Part shown: in pieces, positions 16,839 through 24,994 of the stretch
How positions within the stretch are numbered: position 1 is the stretch's first letter
Layout of the letters: each line of letters opens with the position of its first letter
Origin: Eikenella sp.
GTDB lineage: Bacteria > Pseudomonadota > Gammaproteobacteria > Burkholderiales > Neisseriaceae
NCBI GenBank assembly: GCA_030528345.1
Contig: JAUMZB010000004.1
Coordinates: 1 to 64,000 of the forward strand
Length of the DNA stretch: 64,000 bases
Direction of reading: 5' to 3'
Program-made: the position numbers and the translations under genes
The notes under the pieces: model-generated
What the model saw: the letters and a program-made list of their open reading frames with translations, nothing else
Databases searched by the model: none
Told to the model about the DNA's origin: nothing

Positions 16839-17595
16839 GTCCGATACCCCTCCCGTTTGGCTGCTGCACGGCTGGGCCGCCAACCGCCATGCGTTCGACC
16901 CGCTGGCCGAACGCCTGCAAACGGCCGCCGTGGTCTGCCCCAACCTGCCCGGCCACGGCGATGCCGCTTATGACGGCTGTTTCGACATCGCCGCCATCGC
17001 CGACCGCTACGCCGCTCAAATGCCCGCCGCCGTCCACCTGCTCGGCTGGTCGCTCGGCGGCCTGATTGCGCTGTATCTGGCCGCGCGGCATCCGCACAAA
17101 GTGCTCAGCCTCTGCCTCACCGCCTCTTTTGCCAAACTGCAGGCCGCGCCCGACTACCCGGCCGGACTCAAGCAGCCCGCGCTGGGCAAAATGCTGCCGC
17201 TGTTTCAGCAGGATTACGCCAAATATATCCGCCAATTCATTCAGTTGCAATTTCTCTACAGCAAGCGCCACGCCGATGTGCAGGAAGCCGTGATCGCCAA
17301 ACTCGCCGCCGCCCCCGCCCCGCCGGCGCTGGCCGATGCCTTAAACGCCCTCCTGCAGGCCGACGCCCGCCCCCTGCTGGCACAGATCCGCTGCCCCACC
17401 CTGCTGCTGTTCGGCGACAAAGACAGCCTCACCCCGCCGCGCATGGGCGAATACCTGCACCAACACCTGCCCCGCAGCCGGCTGCAACGGATGCCCGGCG
17501 CCGTCCACGCCCCTTTTCTCAGCCACGCAGACGAATTTGCCGCACACTATCGGGATTTCCTTCTGCAAACCGACCGGCCGCCTGCGTTCAGGTAG
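16837..17595 (+). CDS. bioH: Pimeloyl-ACP methyl ester carboxylesterase BioH
   Basis: BioH removes the methyl group from pimeloyl-ACP methyl ester, ending the BioC-BioH branch of pimelate synthesis for biotin. The 252-aa alpha/beta hydrolase shows the oxyanion HGWAANR motif (about residues 11-17), the nucleophile GWSLGG (Ser72), the acid Asp in FGDKDSLTP and the catalytic His in VHAPFLSH. GAGAAAG lies before the ATG, inside the opposite comF gene. The last residues and stop (F-R-stop) are encoded by a reverse DUS (TTCAGGTAG). No other bio gene is in the window. Confidence 0.9.
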   Translation: MSDTPPVWLLHGWAANRHAFDPLAERLQTAAVVCPNLPGHGDAAYDGCFDIAAIADRYAAQMPAAVHLLGWSLGGLIALYLAARHPHKVLSLCLTASFAKLQAAPDYPAGLKQPALGKMLPLFQQDYAKYIRQFIQLQFLYSKRHADVQEAVIAKLAAAPAPPALADALNALLQADARPLLAQIRCPTLLLFGDKDSLTPPRMGEYLHQHLPRSRLQRMPGAVHAPFLSHADEFAAHYRDFLLQTDRPPAFR

Positions 17596-17628
17596 CCTTC
17601 CGCCCCACCCCTTCACAGGAGCCGTGCC

Positions 17629-18456
17629 ATGAAACGCCTTTCCCTCTGCCTGTGTTTTCTGCTCCTCGCCGCGCCTGCCGCCGCCGAAAACGTCCGCCCC
17701 GCCGACATGATGCTGGCGCAGGAGTACCGCAGCCAAGACATCCGCGGCTGGCTGGCCAGCGAGAAACTTGACGGCGTGCGCGCCTTTTGGAACGGGCAAT
17801 ACCTCATCAGCCGCGGCGGCCACATTCTGCCCGCACCCGCTTGGTTTACCCGCGGCTTTCCGCCCTACGCGCTGGACGGCGAACTCTACGGCGGACGCGG
17901 CCGTTTCGAGCACACCGCCGCCGCCGTGCGCGGCCACCGGCCTGAAGCCTGGCGCACCCTGCACTACCATGTTTTCGACGTACCCGATGCCGAAGGCGGC
18001 CTGCTGCAACGCCTCTCCGCCCTCTCGGGCTACCTGAAAAACCGGCCGGACACCCGCATCCGCCTGATCGAACACATACCGGTGGCCGATGCCGCCGCCG
18101 CCCGCACCCTGTTGCGGCGCATTGAAGCCGCCGGCGGCGAAGGGCTGATTCTGCGCCATCCCCACGCCCCCTATCCGCGCGGCCGCAGCCCACTGATTCT
18201 GAAAATGAAAAGCGAACACGATGCCGAATGCCGCGTGGTGGCGCACCACCCCGGCCGCGGCCGTTACCGAGGCCTGCTCGGCGCGCTTTCCTGCGAAAAC
18301 CGGCACGGCCGCTTCCGCATCGGCTCCGGCTTCAGCCGCTACGACCGCGCCCACCCGCCGCCCATAGGCAGCACCATCACCTACCGCTACCGCGGCTTTA
18401 CCCGCCACGGCACCCCGCGTTTCGCCACCTTCGTCCGCCAACGGCCGACCGAATAA
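17629..18456 (+). CDS. ligE: Periplasmic ATP-dependent DNA ligase (LigE type)
   Basis: This is a minimal ATP-dependent DNA ligase. Family members are exported and are linked in Neisseria to extracellular DNA, biofilm or uptake. The 275-aa protein begins with a signal peptide (MKRLSLCLCFLLLAAPAAA, cleavage at about residue 19). The nucleotidyltransferase domain follows: motif I EKLDGVRAFW with adenylated Lys46, the ALDGELYGG motif III region, EGLILRHPHAPY (motif IV) and LILKMK (motif V), then a short OB-fold. It lies 33 bases after bioH and may be cotranscribed. The context of a DUS-rich, competent genome with comF next door fits a role with incoming DNA. Confidence 0.87.
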   Translation: MKRLSLCLCFLLLAAPAAAENVRPADMMLAQEYRSQDIRGWLASEKLDGVRAFWNGQYLISRGGHILPAPAWFTRGFPPYALDGELYGGRGRFEHTAAAVRGHRPEAWRTLHYHVFDVPDAEGGLLQRLSALSGYLKNRPDTRIRLIEHIPVADAAAARTLLRRIEAAGGEGLILRHPHAPYPRGRSPLILKMKSEHDAECRVVAHHPGRGRYRGLLGALSCENRHGRFRIGSGFSRYDRAHPPPIGSTITYRYRGFTRHGTPRFATFVRQRPTE

Positions 18457-18530
18457 CACCCCCCGCTTTCAGGTAGCCTGCCGCCATCAAACACTTGATG
18501 AAAAATCCAATAACACGGAAACCGCACGCC

Positions 18531-18783
18531 GTGAAAAAACACTTCCCTTTCATTTACTGCCGGTTGCCCAATGGCCGCTGCCCGCCTTTCTGCTGTGGCA
18601 GGCATGCCAACAACGGCGGCAATGGTCGTGGCGGTGATCGGCCGGCACGCACCGGCCTTGTGGCGGCTACGCTGTTTGGGGCTTTTGCTCAGTGCGCAAT
18701 CCTACCGGCGCGAACGCACGGGCGATGCTTGGTTTGCGGTGCTGACTTCGCCTTTGGTCGTGGAGCTGTTGCCGGCAGGATAA
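18531..18783 (+). pseudogene. Possible frameshifted small membrane protein remnant
   Basis: The 400 bases between ligE and lrp contain no intact recognisable gene. Two overlapping frames together look protein-like: one gives HLLPVAQWPLPAFLLWQACQ and the next gives LRCLGLLLSAQSYRRERTGD then AWFAVLTSPLVVELLPAG before a stop at 18783. A single frameshift near 18640 would join them into a polypeptide of about 80 aa with two hydrophobic segments. I do not recognise the family. This is tentative; it may be chance in GC-rich DNA. Confidence 0.22.
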
Positions 18784-18858
18784 GGAATGGCGAGTCAACA
18801 GCATCGATAAAAATCATGCGCCTCAAATTTACCCGCCCCGCAGGCTACCCGAAACCGC

Positions 18859-19329
18859 CTATTCCCCCCACATCAACAAGCCGCCCTCGCGCACTTCCTC
18901 CATCACCACATAGCTGCGGCTCTCCACCGCCGAAGGCAGCTGGAGCAGGATTTTGCCCAACATATCGCGGTAGGCCGACATATCCGGTAAGCGCACTTTA
19001 AGCAGATAATCGTATTCGCCCGACACCAAATGGCATTCCAGAATCTGCGGAATTTTCAGCACTTCGCGGCGAAACTCCTCAAAAATATCGCCCGATTTGG
19101 AATGCAGTTTGATTTCCACAAACACCAACAAGCCGTAGCCCAAGCGGGCGGGGTTCAAACGGGCGTGGTAGCCCGTGATGTAGCCGTCGCGCTCCAGCCG
19201 CCGCACCCGCTCCGTTACCGGCGTGGCCGACAGCCCCACCCGCTCCGCCAGCTCGGTCATGCTCAGGCGGCCGTTTTCCTGCAACAGCTTCAAAATTTTG
19301 CGGTCGATCTTATCGGCCTCTTTAATCAT
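18859..19329 (-). CDS. lrp: Lrp/AsnC family transcriptional regulator
   Basis: This 156-aa regulator has an N-terminal winged helix-turn-helix (DRKILKLLQENGRLSMTELAERVGLSATPVTERVRRLERDG region, residues about 8-48) and a C-terminal RAM/AsnC ligand-binding domain (about 68-145, including HLVSGEYDYLLKV). It is divergent from dadA across a 132-base AT-rich gap. In proteobacteria an Lrp-type protein commonly controls dadA in response to alanine, so this is probably the local dadA regulator (inference from position). Confidence 0.9.
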   Translation of the reverse strand: MIKEADKIDRKILKLLQENGRLSMTELAERVGLSATPVTERVRRLERDGYITGYHARLNPARLGYGLLVFVEIKLHSKSGDIFEEFRREVLKIPQILECHLVSGEYDYLLKVRLPDMSAYRDMLGKILLQLPSAVESRSYVVMEEVREGGLLMWGE

Positions 19330-19461
19330 ATGGAATTTCCCTATTTAAAAGATAATTTTCAAAATATTCCATCTTAAAAATATCCCAATAAAGTGAAAAA
19401 TGCTAGTAAAAAACCTTTAGACTTGCCCGATTCACTACAAAACAATATACGAGGAGAAAAT
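19330..19461. promoter_or_regulatory. Divergent lrp/dadA control region
   Basis: This 132-base gap is strikingly AT-rich for the window, with repeated A/T tracts (for example around 19342-19385) of the kind bound by Lrp proteins. A reliable -35/-10 pair cannot be assigned. GAGGAG before the dadA ATG is clear. Confidence 0.5.
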
Positions 19462-20718
19462 ATGCACGTTATCGTGATGGGTGCCGGCATCACCGGCATT
19501 GCCACCGCCTGGTATTTGCGTCAGGCCGGCCATGAAGTCAGCGTAATCGAGCGCGAACAGGGCGCGGCGCTGGAAACCAGCTTTGCCAACGCCGGCCAGC
19601 TCTCTTACGGCTACACCACGCCTTGGGCCGCCCCCGGCATCCCGCAAAAAGCCGCCAAATGGCTGTTCAAACAACACTCCCCCCTGCTGCTGCGACCCGA
19701 CGGCAGCCTGTTCCAATTGCAATGGCTGTGGCGGATGCTGCAAAACTGCACCGACTCGGCCTATATTGCCAACAAAGACCGCATGGTGCGCATTTCCGAA
19801 TACAGCCGCGAAATGCTCGCCCGCTTGGAAGCGGAAACCGGCATTGCCTACGAAGGCCGCCAACAGGGCACGCTGCAAGTATTCCGCACCCAACAGCAAA
19901 TCGATGCCGCCGCCAAAGACATGCAGGTGCTGCGCGACTACGGCGTGCCCTTCGAGCTTTTGGAAGGCGCCGCCGCCTGTGCCGCCAAAGAGCCGGCCTT
20001 GGCGCAAGCCGCCCATCTGATTGCCGGCGGCCTGCACCTGCCCAACGACGGCACCGGCGACTGCCATCTGTTTACCACCCGTCTGGCCCAAATGTGTGCC
20101 GATGCCGGCGTGGTGTTCCATTACGGCCGCGAAATCCAACACATCGCCACCCAAGGCAACCGCATCACCGGCCTCACCGCCGGCGGCGAGCATTTCAGCG
20201 CCGAGCGCTATGTGTGCGCCTTGGGCAGCTTCAGCCGCCCATTATTGGCGCAATTAAATATCCGCCTGCCGGTGTATCCGGTAAAAGGCTACTCGCTCAC
20301 CATTCCGATGAGCGACGAATCCCGCGCGCCGGTGTCCACCATCATCGACGAAACCTATAAAGTGGCCGTCACCCGCTTCGACCAACGCATCCGCGTGGGC
20401 GGCATGGCCGAACTTTCCGGCTACCGCCTCCAACTGCCGGCCAAACGCCGCGAAACGCTGGAGTTAGTGGTGAACGGGCTGTTTCCCGGCTGCGGCGATG
20501 TGGGCGCGGCCAGTTTCTGGAGCGGCCTGCGCCCGATGACGCCCGACAGCACGCCGATTATCGGCGCCACCCGTTTTGCCAATCTGTTTACCAACACCGG
20601 CCACGGCACGCTGGGTTGGACCATGGGCTTGGGCTCGGGCAAAATCACCGCCGACCTGGTGGGCGAAGTCAAGCCCGAAATCGAAACCAGCGATTTGTCG
20701 CTGATCCGCTACGCCTGA
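19462..20718 (+). CDS. dadA: D-amino acid dehydrogenase DadA
   Basis: DadA is a membrane-associated FAD enzyme that oxidises D-alanine and other D-amino acids to 2-oxo acids and passes electrons to the respiratory chain. The 418-aa protein starts with the FAD-binding [20 protein letters not shown] motif (residues about 7-26), followed by the family segment [22 protein letters not shown], and ends with [18 protein letters not shown] near residue 385. The start at 19462 has GAGGAG 7 bases before it; a longer in-frame extension to 19393 has no ribosome site. dadX (alanine racemase) is not adjacent. Confidence 0.93.
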   Translation: MHVIVMGAGITGIATAWYLRQAGHEVSVIEREQGAALETSFANAGQLSYGYTTPWAAPGIPQKAAKWLFKQHSPLLLRPDGSLFQLQWLWRMLQNCTDSAYIANKDRMVRISEYSREMLARLEAETGIAYEGRQQGTLQVFRTQQQIDAAAKDMQVLRDYGVPFELLEGAAACAAKEPALAQAAHLIAGGLHLPNDGTGDCHLFTTRLAQMCADAGVVFHYGREIQHIATQGNRITGLTAGGEHFSAERYVCALGSFSRPLLAQLNIRLPVYPVKGYSLTIPMSDESRAPVSTIIDETYKVAVTRFDQRIRVGGMAELSGYRLQLPAKRRETLELVVNGLFPGCGDVGAASFWSGLRPMTPDSTPIIGATRFANLFTNTGHGTLGWTMGLGSGKITADLVGEVKPEIETSDLSLIRYA

Positions 20719-20735
20719 TCGCAAAGCACACACCC

Positions 20736-20765
20736 AAGCCCCGCCGCATCATGCGGACGGGGCTT
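20736..20765 (+). terminator. Intrinsic terminator of dadA
   Basis: A compound stem (AAGCCCCG with CGGGGCTT, inner CCGCAT with ATGCGG) is followed by GATTGTTG, 18 bases after dadA. Confidence 0.75.
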
Positions 20766-20811
20766 GATTGTTGCCGCCAAGCGCTTCCGTTGTCTGCCGC
20801 CCGCAACAAAT

Positions 20812-20841
20812 CAGGCTACCTGAAAGGTTTCAGGTAGCCTG
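20812..20841. terminator. DUS inverted-repeat terminator
   Basis: Two DUS copies form a 14-bp stem with a 2-base apex between dadA and the convergent small secreted-protein gene. Confidence 0.65.
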
Positions 20842-20861
20842 TGTGACTGCGGAGGCGTGTA

Positions 20862-21152
20862 TCAGCGGCAGGACAAGCCCAGCATGGTGGGCGGATTGGC
20901 GTTGGACAGCTTCACGCGGCAAGTGGTGGCCGAACTGCCGGACACCACGGCATAGCGGGTGCCGTTTTCGGTTTTCAGGCTCACATTCATCGGCTCTTTC
21001 ACGCCCATGGATTTGGAAGAGTGGGCGATGTTTTGCACCATTTCCGCAGGCAGGCCGGAAGTATCGGAAGCAATCTTCACTTCGTCTGCGGCCCAAGCGG
21101 CGGCGGGCAGAGCCAAAGCCAGCATCAGGGCTGCGGTCGGTTGGATGTTCAT
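20862..21152 (-). CDS. Small secreted protein, 96 aa
   Basis: I do not recognise this protein. The start at 21152 has AAAGGAA 8 bases upstream and yields a good Sec signal peptide (MNIQPTAALMLALALPAAAWA, cleavage at about residue 21). The mature protein of about 75 residues is polar and ends with two Cys (TTCRVKLS and LSCR) that may form a disulphide. There is no catalytic motif. It is transcribed alone, with a short G/C-rich leader and a DUS hairpin after it. Confidence 0.7.
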   Translation of the reverse strand: MNIQPTAALMLALALPAAAWAADEVKIASDTSGLPAEMVQNIAHSSKSMGVKEPMNVSLKTENGTRYAVVSGSSATTCRVKLSNANPPTMLGLSCR

Positions 21153-21263
21153 AAATATTCCTTTCGGTGTGCGCTGCCGGGCGGCAGACGTGGGGCACTC
21201 TACTATAGCCCCCGGCGCGGGGCAAGCGGGCGGACACAATTTTGCATTCCCGCAGACGCCTGC

Positions 21264-22145
21264 TCAAGCGGCCGGCACGCTGCGGCGGCGCAGCCAATCG
21301 GCCAAGGGCGTATCCGCCGGTACCAAGCCGTGGCGCAGGCAGGCATCCAGCGTGGCCAGCAGCGCATCGTTCATCAAGCGGCCCGCGAGCATGGCTTCCA
21401 GCAGCGCCTGCGGCGCAAGCAGCATAAATTCGGCCACTTCGCCGTCCTGATTTTCCGGCGTCCAGCCTGCGGGCAGCAACACATCGAAAACATGCAGCCA
21501 TTCGCGGTGCAGGCCGCGCGGCACTTCGCGCAGGCTGAGCAGGCGGCTTTGCTCGGCCGCTCCGGCCAATAACGCCGCCGGCAGGCCGGCTTCCTCAAAC
21601 CCTTCGCGCAACAAAGCCGCTGCAATGCTTTCGCCGGCCGCCAAACCGCCGCCCACCAGATTGTCGAGCTTGTCCGGATCCACCGCCTTAAACGGGCTGC
21701 GGCGGGCCATCCAGAAACACCGGCCCTGCCCGGTTTCGGCCAGGCCGTTGATGTGCACGGCGCGGCTGCACAAACCCAATGGACGGAAAGCGGCGCGCTC
21801 CAACGCAAACAAAGCGTTGCCCGCTTCATCTTCCGCCGCAAAGCGCTCGTTGCGCCAGCCGTTCAGGTAGCCCAAGCGGTGCCAGCCGTGGGCCATATTC
21901 TGCAGCGCATCGGCCAGCATCAGCCAATCGTCGGCCGCCAGCCAAACGCCGTCTTTGTTGTGCGCCAAGCAGTGCGGCCAGTCGGCCAGCACATAAGACA
22001 GCCACGGCTGTTTCAGGTAGCCCAAATGCCGGCGGTTGAGGTACAGCGGCACCCAGGCGGCCTCGTCCACCGCAAACCGCTGTTGCAGCAAATCCAATAA
22101 AGCCGCGCAGTCGCGGGCAGAAAACGGAATCGGGAAATGGGGCAT
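21264..22145 (-). CDS. Nudix hydrolase with N-terminal DUF4743 domain
   Basis: This 293-aa protein pairs an N-terminal DUF4743-type domain (residues about 1-125) with a Nudix domain. The Nudix box is perfect: GGGLAAGESIAAALLREGFE continuing EAGL, matching GX5EX7REUXEEXGU. Proteins of this kind resemble thiamine pyrophosphokinase-associated Nudix enzymes and may clean up damaged thiamine or other nucleoside diphosphate derivatives; the substrate is not known. The start at 22145 is at the conserved MPHFPIPFS; the longer reading frame upstream overlaps the next gene and is rejected. It lies five bases after the membrane-protein gene, so probably in one operon with rsmJ. Confidence 0.87.
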   Translation of the reverse strand: MPHFPIPFSARDCAALLDLLQQRFAVDEAAWVPLYLNRRHLGYLKQPWLSYVLADWPHCLAHNKDGVWLAADDWLMLADALQNMAHGWHRLGYLNGWRNERFAAEDEAGNALFALERAAFRPLGLCSRAVHINGLAETGQGRCFWMARRSPFKAVDPDKLDNLVGGGLAAGESIAAALLREGFEEAGLPAALLAGAAEQSRLLSLREVPRGLHREWLHVFDVLLPAGWTPENQDGEVAEFMLLAPQALLEAMLAGRLMNDALLATLDACLRHGLVPADTPLADWLRRRSVPAA

Positions 22146-22150
22146 TCGGG

Positions 22151-22600
22151 CTACCTGAAAAACAAAGGGAAACGGGCAGACAACACTTTCCGGCCGAACC
22201 ACCACAAACCTGTCAGCGCCGCAGCAAGCAGCACGGCAGGCAGGGCGGCGTAGCGGAACTGGTAAACCAAGCGCTCGGCAGGCAGAAACACGCCCCACAT
22301 GCGGTCGGACAGCAAAGCATCGTTCGCCCAAGCCCACGCCGCCAGCAGCAACAGCCACCGCAGCAGCCAAAAGCCGGACCGCTCGGGCAGCCGGACAAAC
22401 AGCACGCCCAAGGGCAAGGCCACGATGGCCGCCCACAGCCGTATGTCGTCTTCAAAACGGCAAGTGGCACAGGCAATCGATTCATTGCCGCCCAACAAAC
22501 CGCCCCACGCCCAGCGCAACTGCAGCCAAGACACCAGCCACAGCAGCGGCCACAACACCAGCAAACGCCCCGCCTGCACCCATACACGCCGCACCGTCAT
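22151..22600 (-). CDS. Integral membrane protein, 149 aa
   Basis: I do not recognise this family. The protein has about four hydrophobic segments (residues about 11-32, 55-72, 78-96, 118-138) separated by short loops; the first loop contains CATC, a possible redox or metal pair. The start at 22600 follows AAGGAG by 7 bases, and its ATG overlaps the rsmJ stop by one base (TGATG), which implies translational coupling. The gene sits between rsmJ and the Nudix gene in an apparent operon. Confidence 0.72.
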   Translation of the reverse strand: MTVRRVWVQAGRLLVLWPLLWLVSWLQLRWAWGGLLGGNESIACATCRFEDDIRLWAAIVALPLGVLFVRLPERSGFWLLRWLLLLAAWAWANDALLSDRMWGVFLPAERLVYQFRYAALPAVLLAAALTGLWWFGRKVLSARFPLFFR

Positions 22601-23349
22601 CAAGCTTCTCCTTCCGGCCGCAACGGCCGGTAGACATCGAAACGGGTGGACTTGCCGCGATAACAATAGTCCGGCTCACTGCCGCACAGGTTTTCACCCA
22701 AACGCGGACGCTTCACCACCACCCGTTTGCCGGCCACCGCCAAAGCCGCGTCCAACAAGGCCGCCTCGTCCTGCGCGGCGCCCACCAATTCGTGAAAATA
22801 CGCCATCTCTTTTTTCACCGCCGCCGATTTCTGCCGTTCGGGATACATCGGATCGAGATACACCACCTCCGGGCGGCCGAAACATTCGGCCAAGTGCGGC
22901 ATTTCCGCCGCCGCATCGGCCGCATGCAGGCTGATGCGGGCGGCAATTTCGGCCGTGTCGGGATGCTGCCGCGCCCGCGCCAAACCGTCGGCCAGCAGGC
23001 AGCAAACGGCAGGGTGCCGCTCGAATACGCGCACGGACAAACCCAAGCCGGCCAGCACGAAGCTGTCCCGCCCCAAGCCGCCGGTGGCATCCCACACCTG
23101 CGGGCGGCTGCGGTGCTTGACCGCCTTGGCCAATAATTCGCCGCCGCCCTGCACCCGGCGGTGGCGGGCGGCGCCGGCGGCAAAATCCACCCGCACCCGC
23201 CCTTTTTCGCCGGCCTTGGCCAAGGCCATGCCGTCGGCGTCCCGCAGCAGATACACGCCCGCCTGCGGCTCCTCGGCCACACGCCGCAAAGCGGGGTGGC
23301 AGGCATAGTCGGGCAGCGGCCCGTCAATCAGTGTATAAAGGGGAATCAT
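22600..23349 (-). CDS. rsmJ: 16S rRNA (guanine-1516-N2)-methyltransferase RsmJ
   Basis: RsmJ methylates G1516 of 16S rRNA. The 249-aa protein shows the N-terminal family region, then the SAM-binding motif VWDATGGLGRDSFVLAGLG (residues about 84-102), and the catalytic-type motif YLDPMYPERQKSAAVKKEM (about 166-184) followed by VVVKRPRLGENL. It is the first gene of an apparent operon with the small membrane protein and the Nudix hydrolase. No clear Shine-Dalgarno precedes the ATG. Confidence 0.92.
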   Translation of the reverse strand: MIPLYTLIDGPLPDYACHPALRRVAEEPQAGVYLLRDADGMALAKAGEKGRVRVDFAAGAARHRRVQGGGELLAKAVKHRSRPQVWDATGGLGRDSFVLAGLGLSVRVFERHPAVCCLLADGLARARQHPDTAEIAARISLHAADAAAEMPHLAECFGRPEVVYLDPMYPERQKSAAVKKEMAYFHELVGAAQDEAALLDAALAVAGKRVVVKRPRLGENLCGSEPDYCYRGKSTRFDVYRPLRPEGEA

Positions 23350-23360
23350 GGCGTTATTGG

Positions 23361-23391
23361 CTTTTCAGGTAGCCTTAGGCTACCTGAAAAG
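23361..23391. terminator. Head-to-head DUS palindrome between pilR and rsmJ
   Basis: Reverse and forward DUS copies abut with a single base between them, giving a 31-base near-perfect palindrome. It could terminate pilR transcription, although its apex leaves little loop. Confidence 0.5.
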
Positions 23392-23413
23392 CGGGAAACC
23401 GAGGCGAAGGGCA

Positions 23414-24994
23414 TTATTCGATATTCAGGCGTTCCATGCGGTAGCGCATGGAGCGGAAACTGATGCCGAGCAGTTTGGCGGCCTGGGTGCGGTTGTAACG
23501 GGTTTTCTGCAGCGCCTGCTCGATAATCGCGCGCTCGACATCGTCAAGATAATCTTGGATCTGGGTGCGCCCGAGCACGAAGTCGGCCAAGCCGCCTACG
23601 GCTTCGCCCGTATCGGCCGGCGGTACGGCTTCCTCCGCGCCGCCGTTTACGGCGGCCAAGGCGCTGCCCCAATCATCGTCCTCCTGCAACAGCGGCGAAC
23701 TGGTGAGTTGCAGGTCTTGCGCGTCGATGGTTTGGTTGACCGCCAAGGCCACCGCGCGTTCGAGAATATTTTCCAGCTCGCGGAAGTTGCCGGGGTAGCT
23801 GTATTGCAGCAGAGCCTGTTTGGCCGCCTGGGTGAGCTGGTAGTCGCCGCCTTGGCGGTGTTTGCGCAACAGCTGTGTGATCAGCTTGGGCAGGTCTTCG
23901 CGCATTTCGCGCAAAGGCGGCATGGTGAGCGACACCACGTTGAGGCGGTAAAACAAGTCTTGGCGGAAGGCGCCTTTGGCCACCAGCGCGGCCAAATCTT
24001 TGTGGGTGGCGGAAATGATGCGCACGTCCACTTTCACCTCCTGCGCGTCGCCGATGCGGCGGACGGCTTTTTCCTGTATCGCCCGCAGCAGCTTCACCTG
24101 CATGTGCAGCGGCAAATCGGCCACCTCGTCAAGAAACAGCGTGCCGCCGTGGGCATGCTGGAAAAAGCCCAAGCGGTCTTGATCGGCACCGGTAAAGCTG
24201 CCTTTCTTGTAACCGAAAAACTCGCTTTCCATCAGGTTTTCCGGTATCGCGCCGCAGTTGACCGCCACAAAGGGCTGGCCTCGGCGGTCGGAAAGCTCGT
24301 GGATGCTGCGCGCGGCCTGTTCTTTACCCGAGCCGGATTCGCCGGAAATATAAACCGGCACCGCGGTGTGGGCGAGCTTGCGGATCATCTGCCGCGCTTC
24401 TTCAATCTGCGGCGAACGGCCGATGAGGCGCGGAATGTCGTTTTGGCCGCCGGTCGGCGCGGACGGCGCCGGGGGCGGAGCGGCAGATGCCGCCCGGGTC
24501 TCCGGCTCGGCGCGCTCGGCCGCCGGCACGGCGGACGGCGGAGGCGGCAGGGTTTCCGGCTCGGCCTCAGGCGGATCCGGCTCGGGTTCCGGTGCCGGCG
24601 GCCGGCGGTCTTCTTCCTTGATTTTCACCGCCGACTTCACCAAAGTGCGCAACTGGGCCAACGTGATCGGCTTTTGCAGGTAGTCGAAGGCACCGGCTTT
24701 GATGGCCTGCACCGCCTGATCGGCATTGCCGAAGGCGGTGATCACCGCCACCGGCACATCCAAGGCCTGTTCGTTGATGTACTCCACCACTTCCAAACCG
24801 GAGCCGTCGGGCATGCGCATATCGGTGAGCACCAGAGAAAATTTCTTCTCCGCCAGCCATTTCTTGGCGGCGGCCACGCCGTGGGCGGTTTCCACCGACA
24901 AGCCCATTTTCATCAGCGTCATTTCCATCAGATCACGGATGTCCTGCTCGTCGTCCACCACCAAAACGGGTTTCTGCAAACTGTTTTTATTCAT
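23414..24994 (-). CDS. pilR: Sigma-54 response regulator PilR
   Basis: PilR activates sigma-54-dependent pilin transcription in response to PilS. The 526-aa protein has an N-terminal receiver (VLVVDDEQD, phospho-acceptor Asp in VLTDMRMPDG at about residue 58, Lys in LQKPITL), an unusually Pro/Glu/Ala-rich linker (about 127-180), an AAA+ domain (Walker A GESGSGKEQ, a GAFTGA-loop variant GSFTGA, Walker B GGTLFLDEV), and a C-terminal Fis-type helix-turn-helix (NRTQAAKLLGISFRSMRYRM). It overlaps pilS by eight bases. The GSFTGA loop is a conservative change in the sigma-54 contact. Confidence 0.9.
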   Translation of the reverse strand: MNKNSLQKPVLVVDDEQDIRDLMEMTLMKMGLSVETAHGVAAAKKWLAEKKFSLVLTDMRMPDGSGLEVVEYINEQALDVPVAVITAFGNADQAVQAIKAGAFDYLQKPITLAQLRTLVKSAVKIKEEDRRPPAPEPEPDPPEAEPETLPPPPSAVPAAERAEPETRAASAAPPPAPSAPTGGQNDIPRLIGRSPQIEEARQMIRKLAHTAVPVYISGESGSGKEQAARSIHELSDRRGQPFVAVNCGAIPENLMESEFFGYKKGSFTGADQDRLGFFQHAHGGTLFLDEVADLPLHMQVKLLRAIQEKAVRRIGDAQEVKVDVRIISATHKDLAALVAKGAFRQDLFYRLNVVSLTMPPLREMREDLPKLITQLLRKHRQGGDYQLTQAAKQALLQYSYPGNFRELENILERAVALAVNQTIDAQDLQLTSSPLLQEDDDWGSALAAVNGGAEEAVPPADTGEAVGGLADFVLGRTQIQDYLDDVERAIIEQALQKTRYNRTQAAKLLGISFRSMRYRMERLNIE

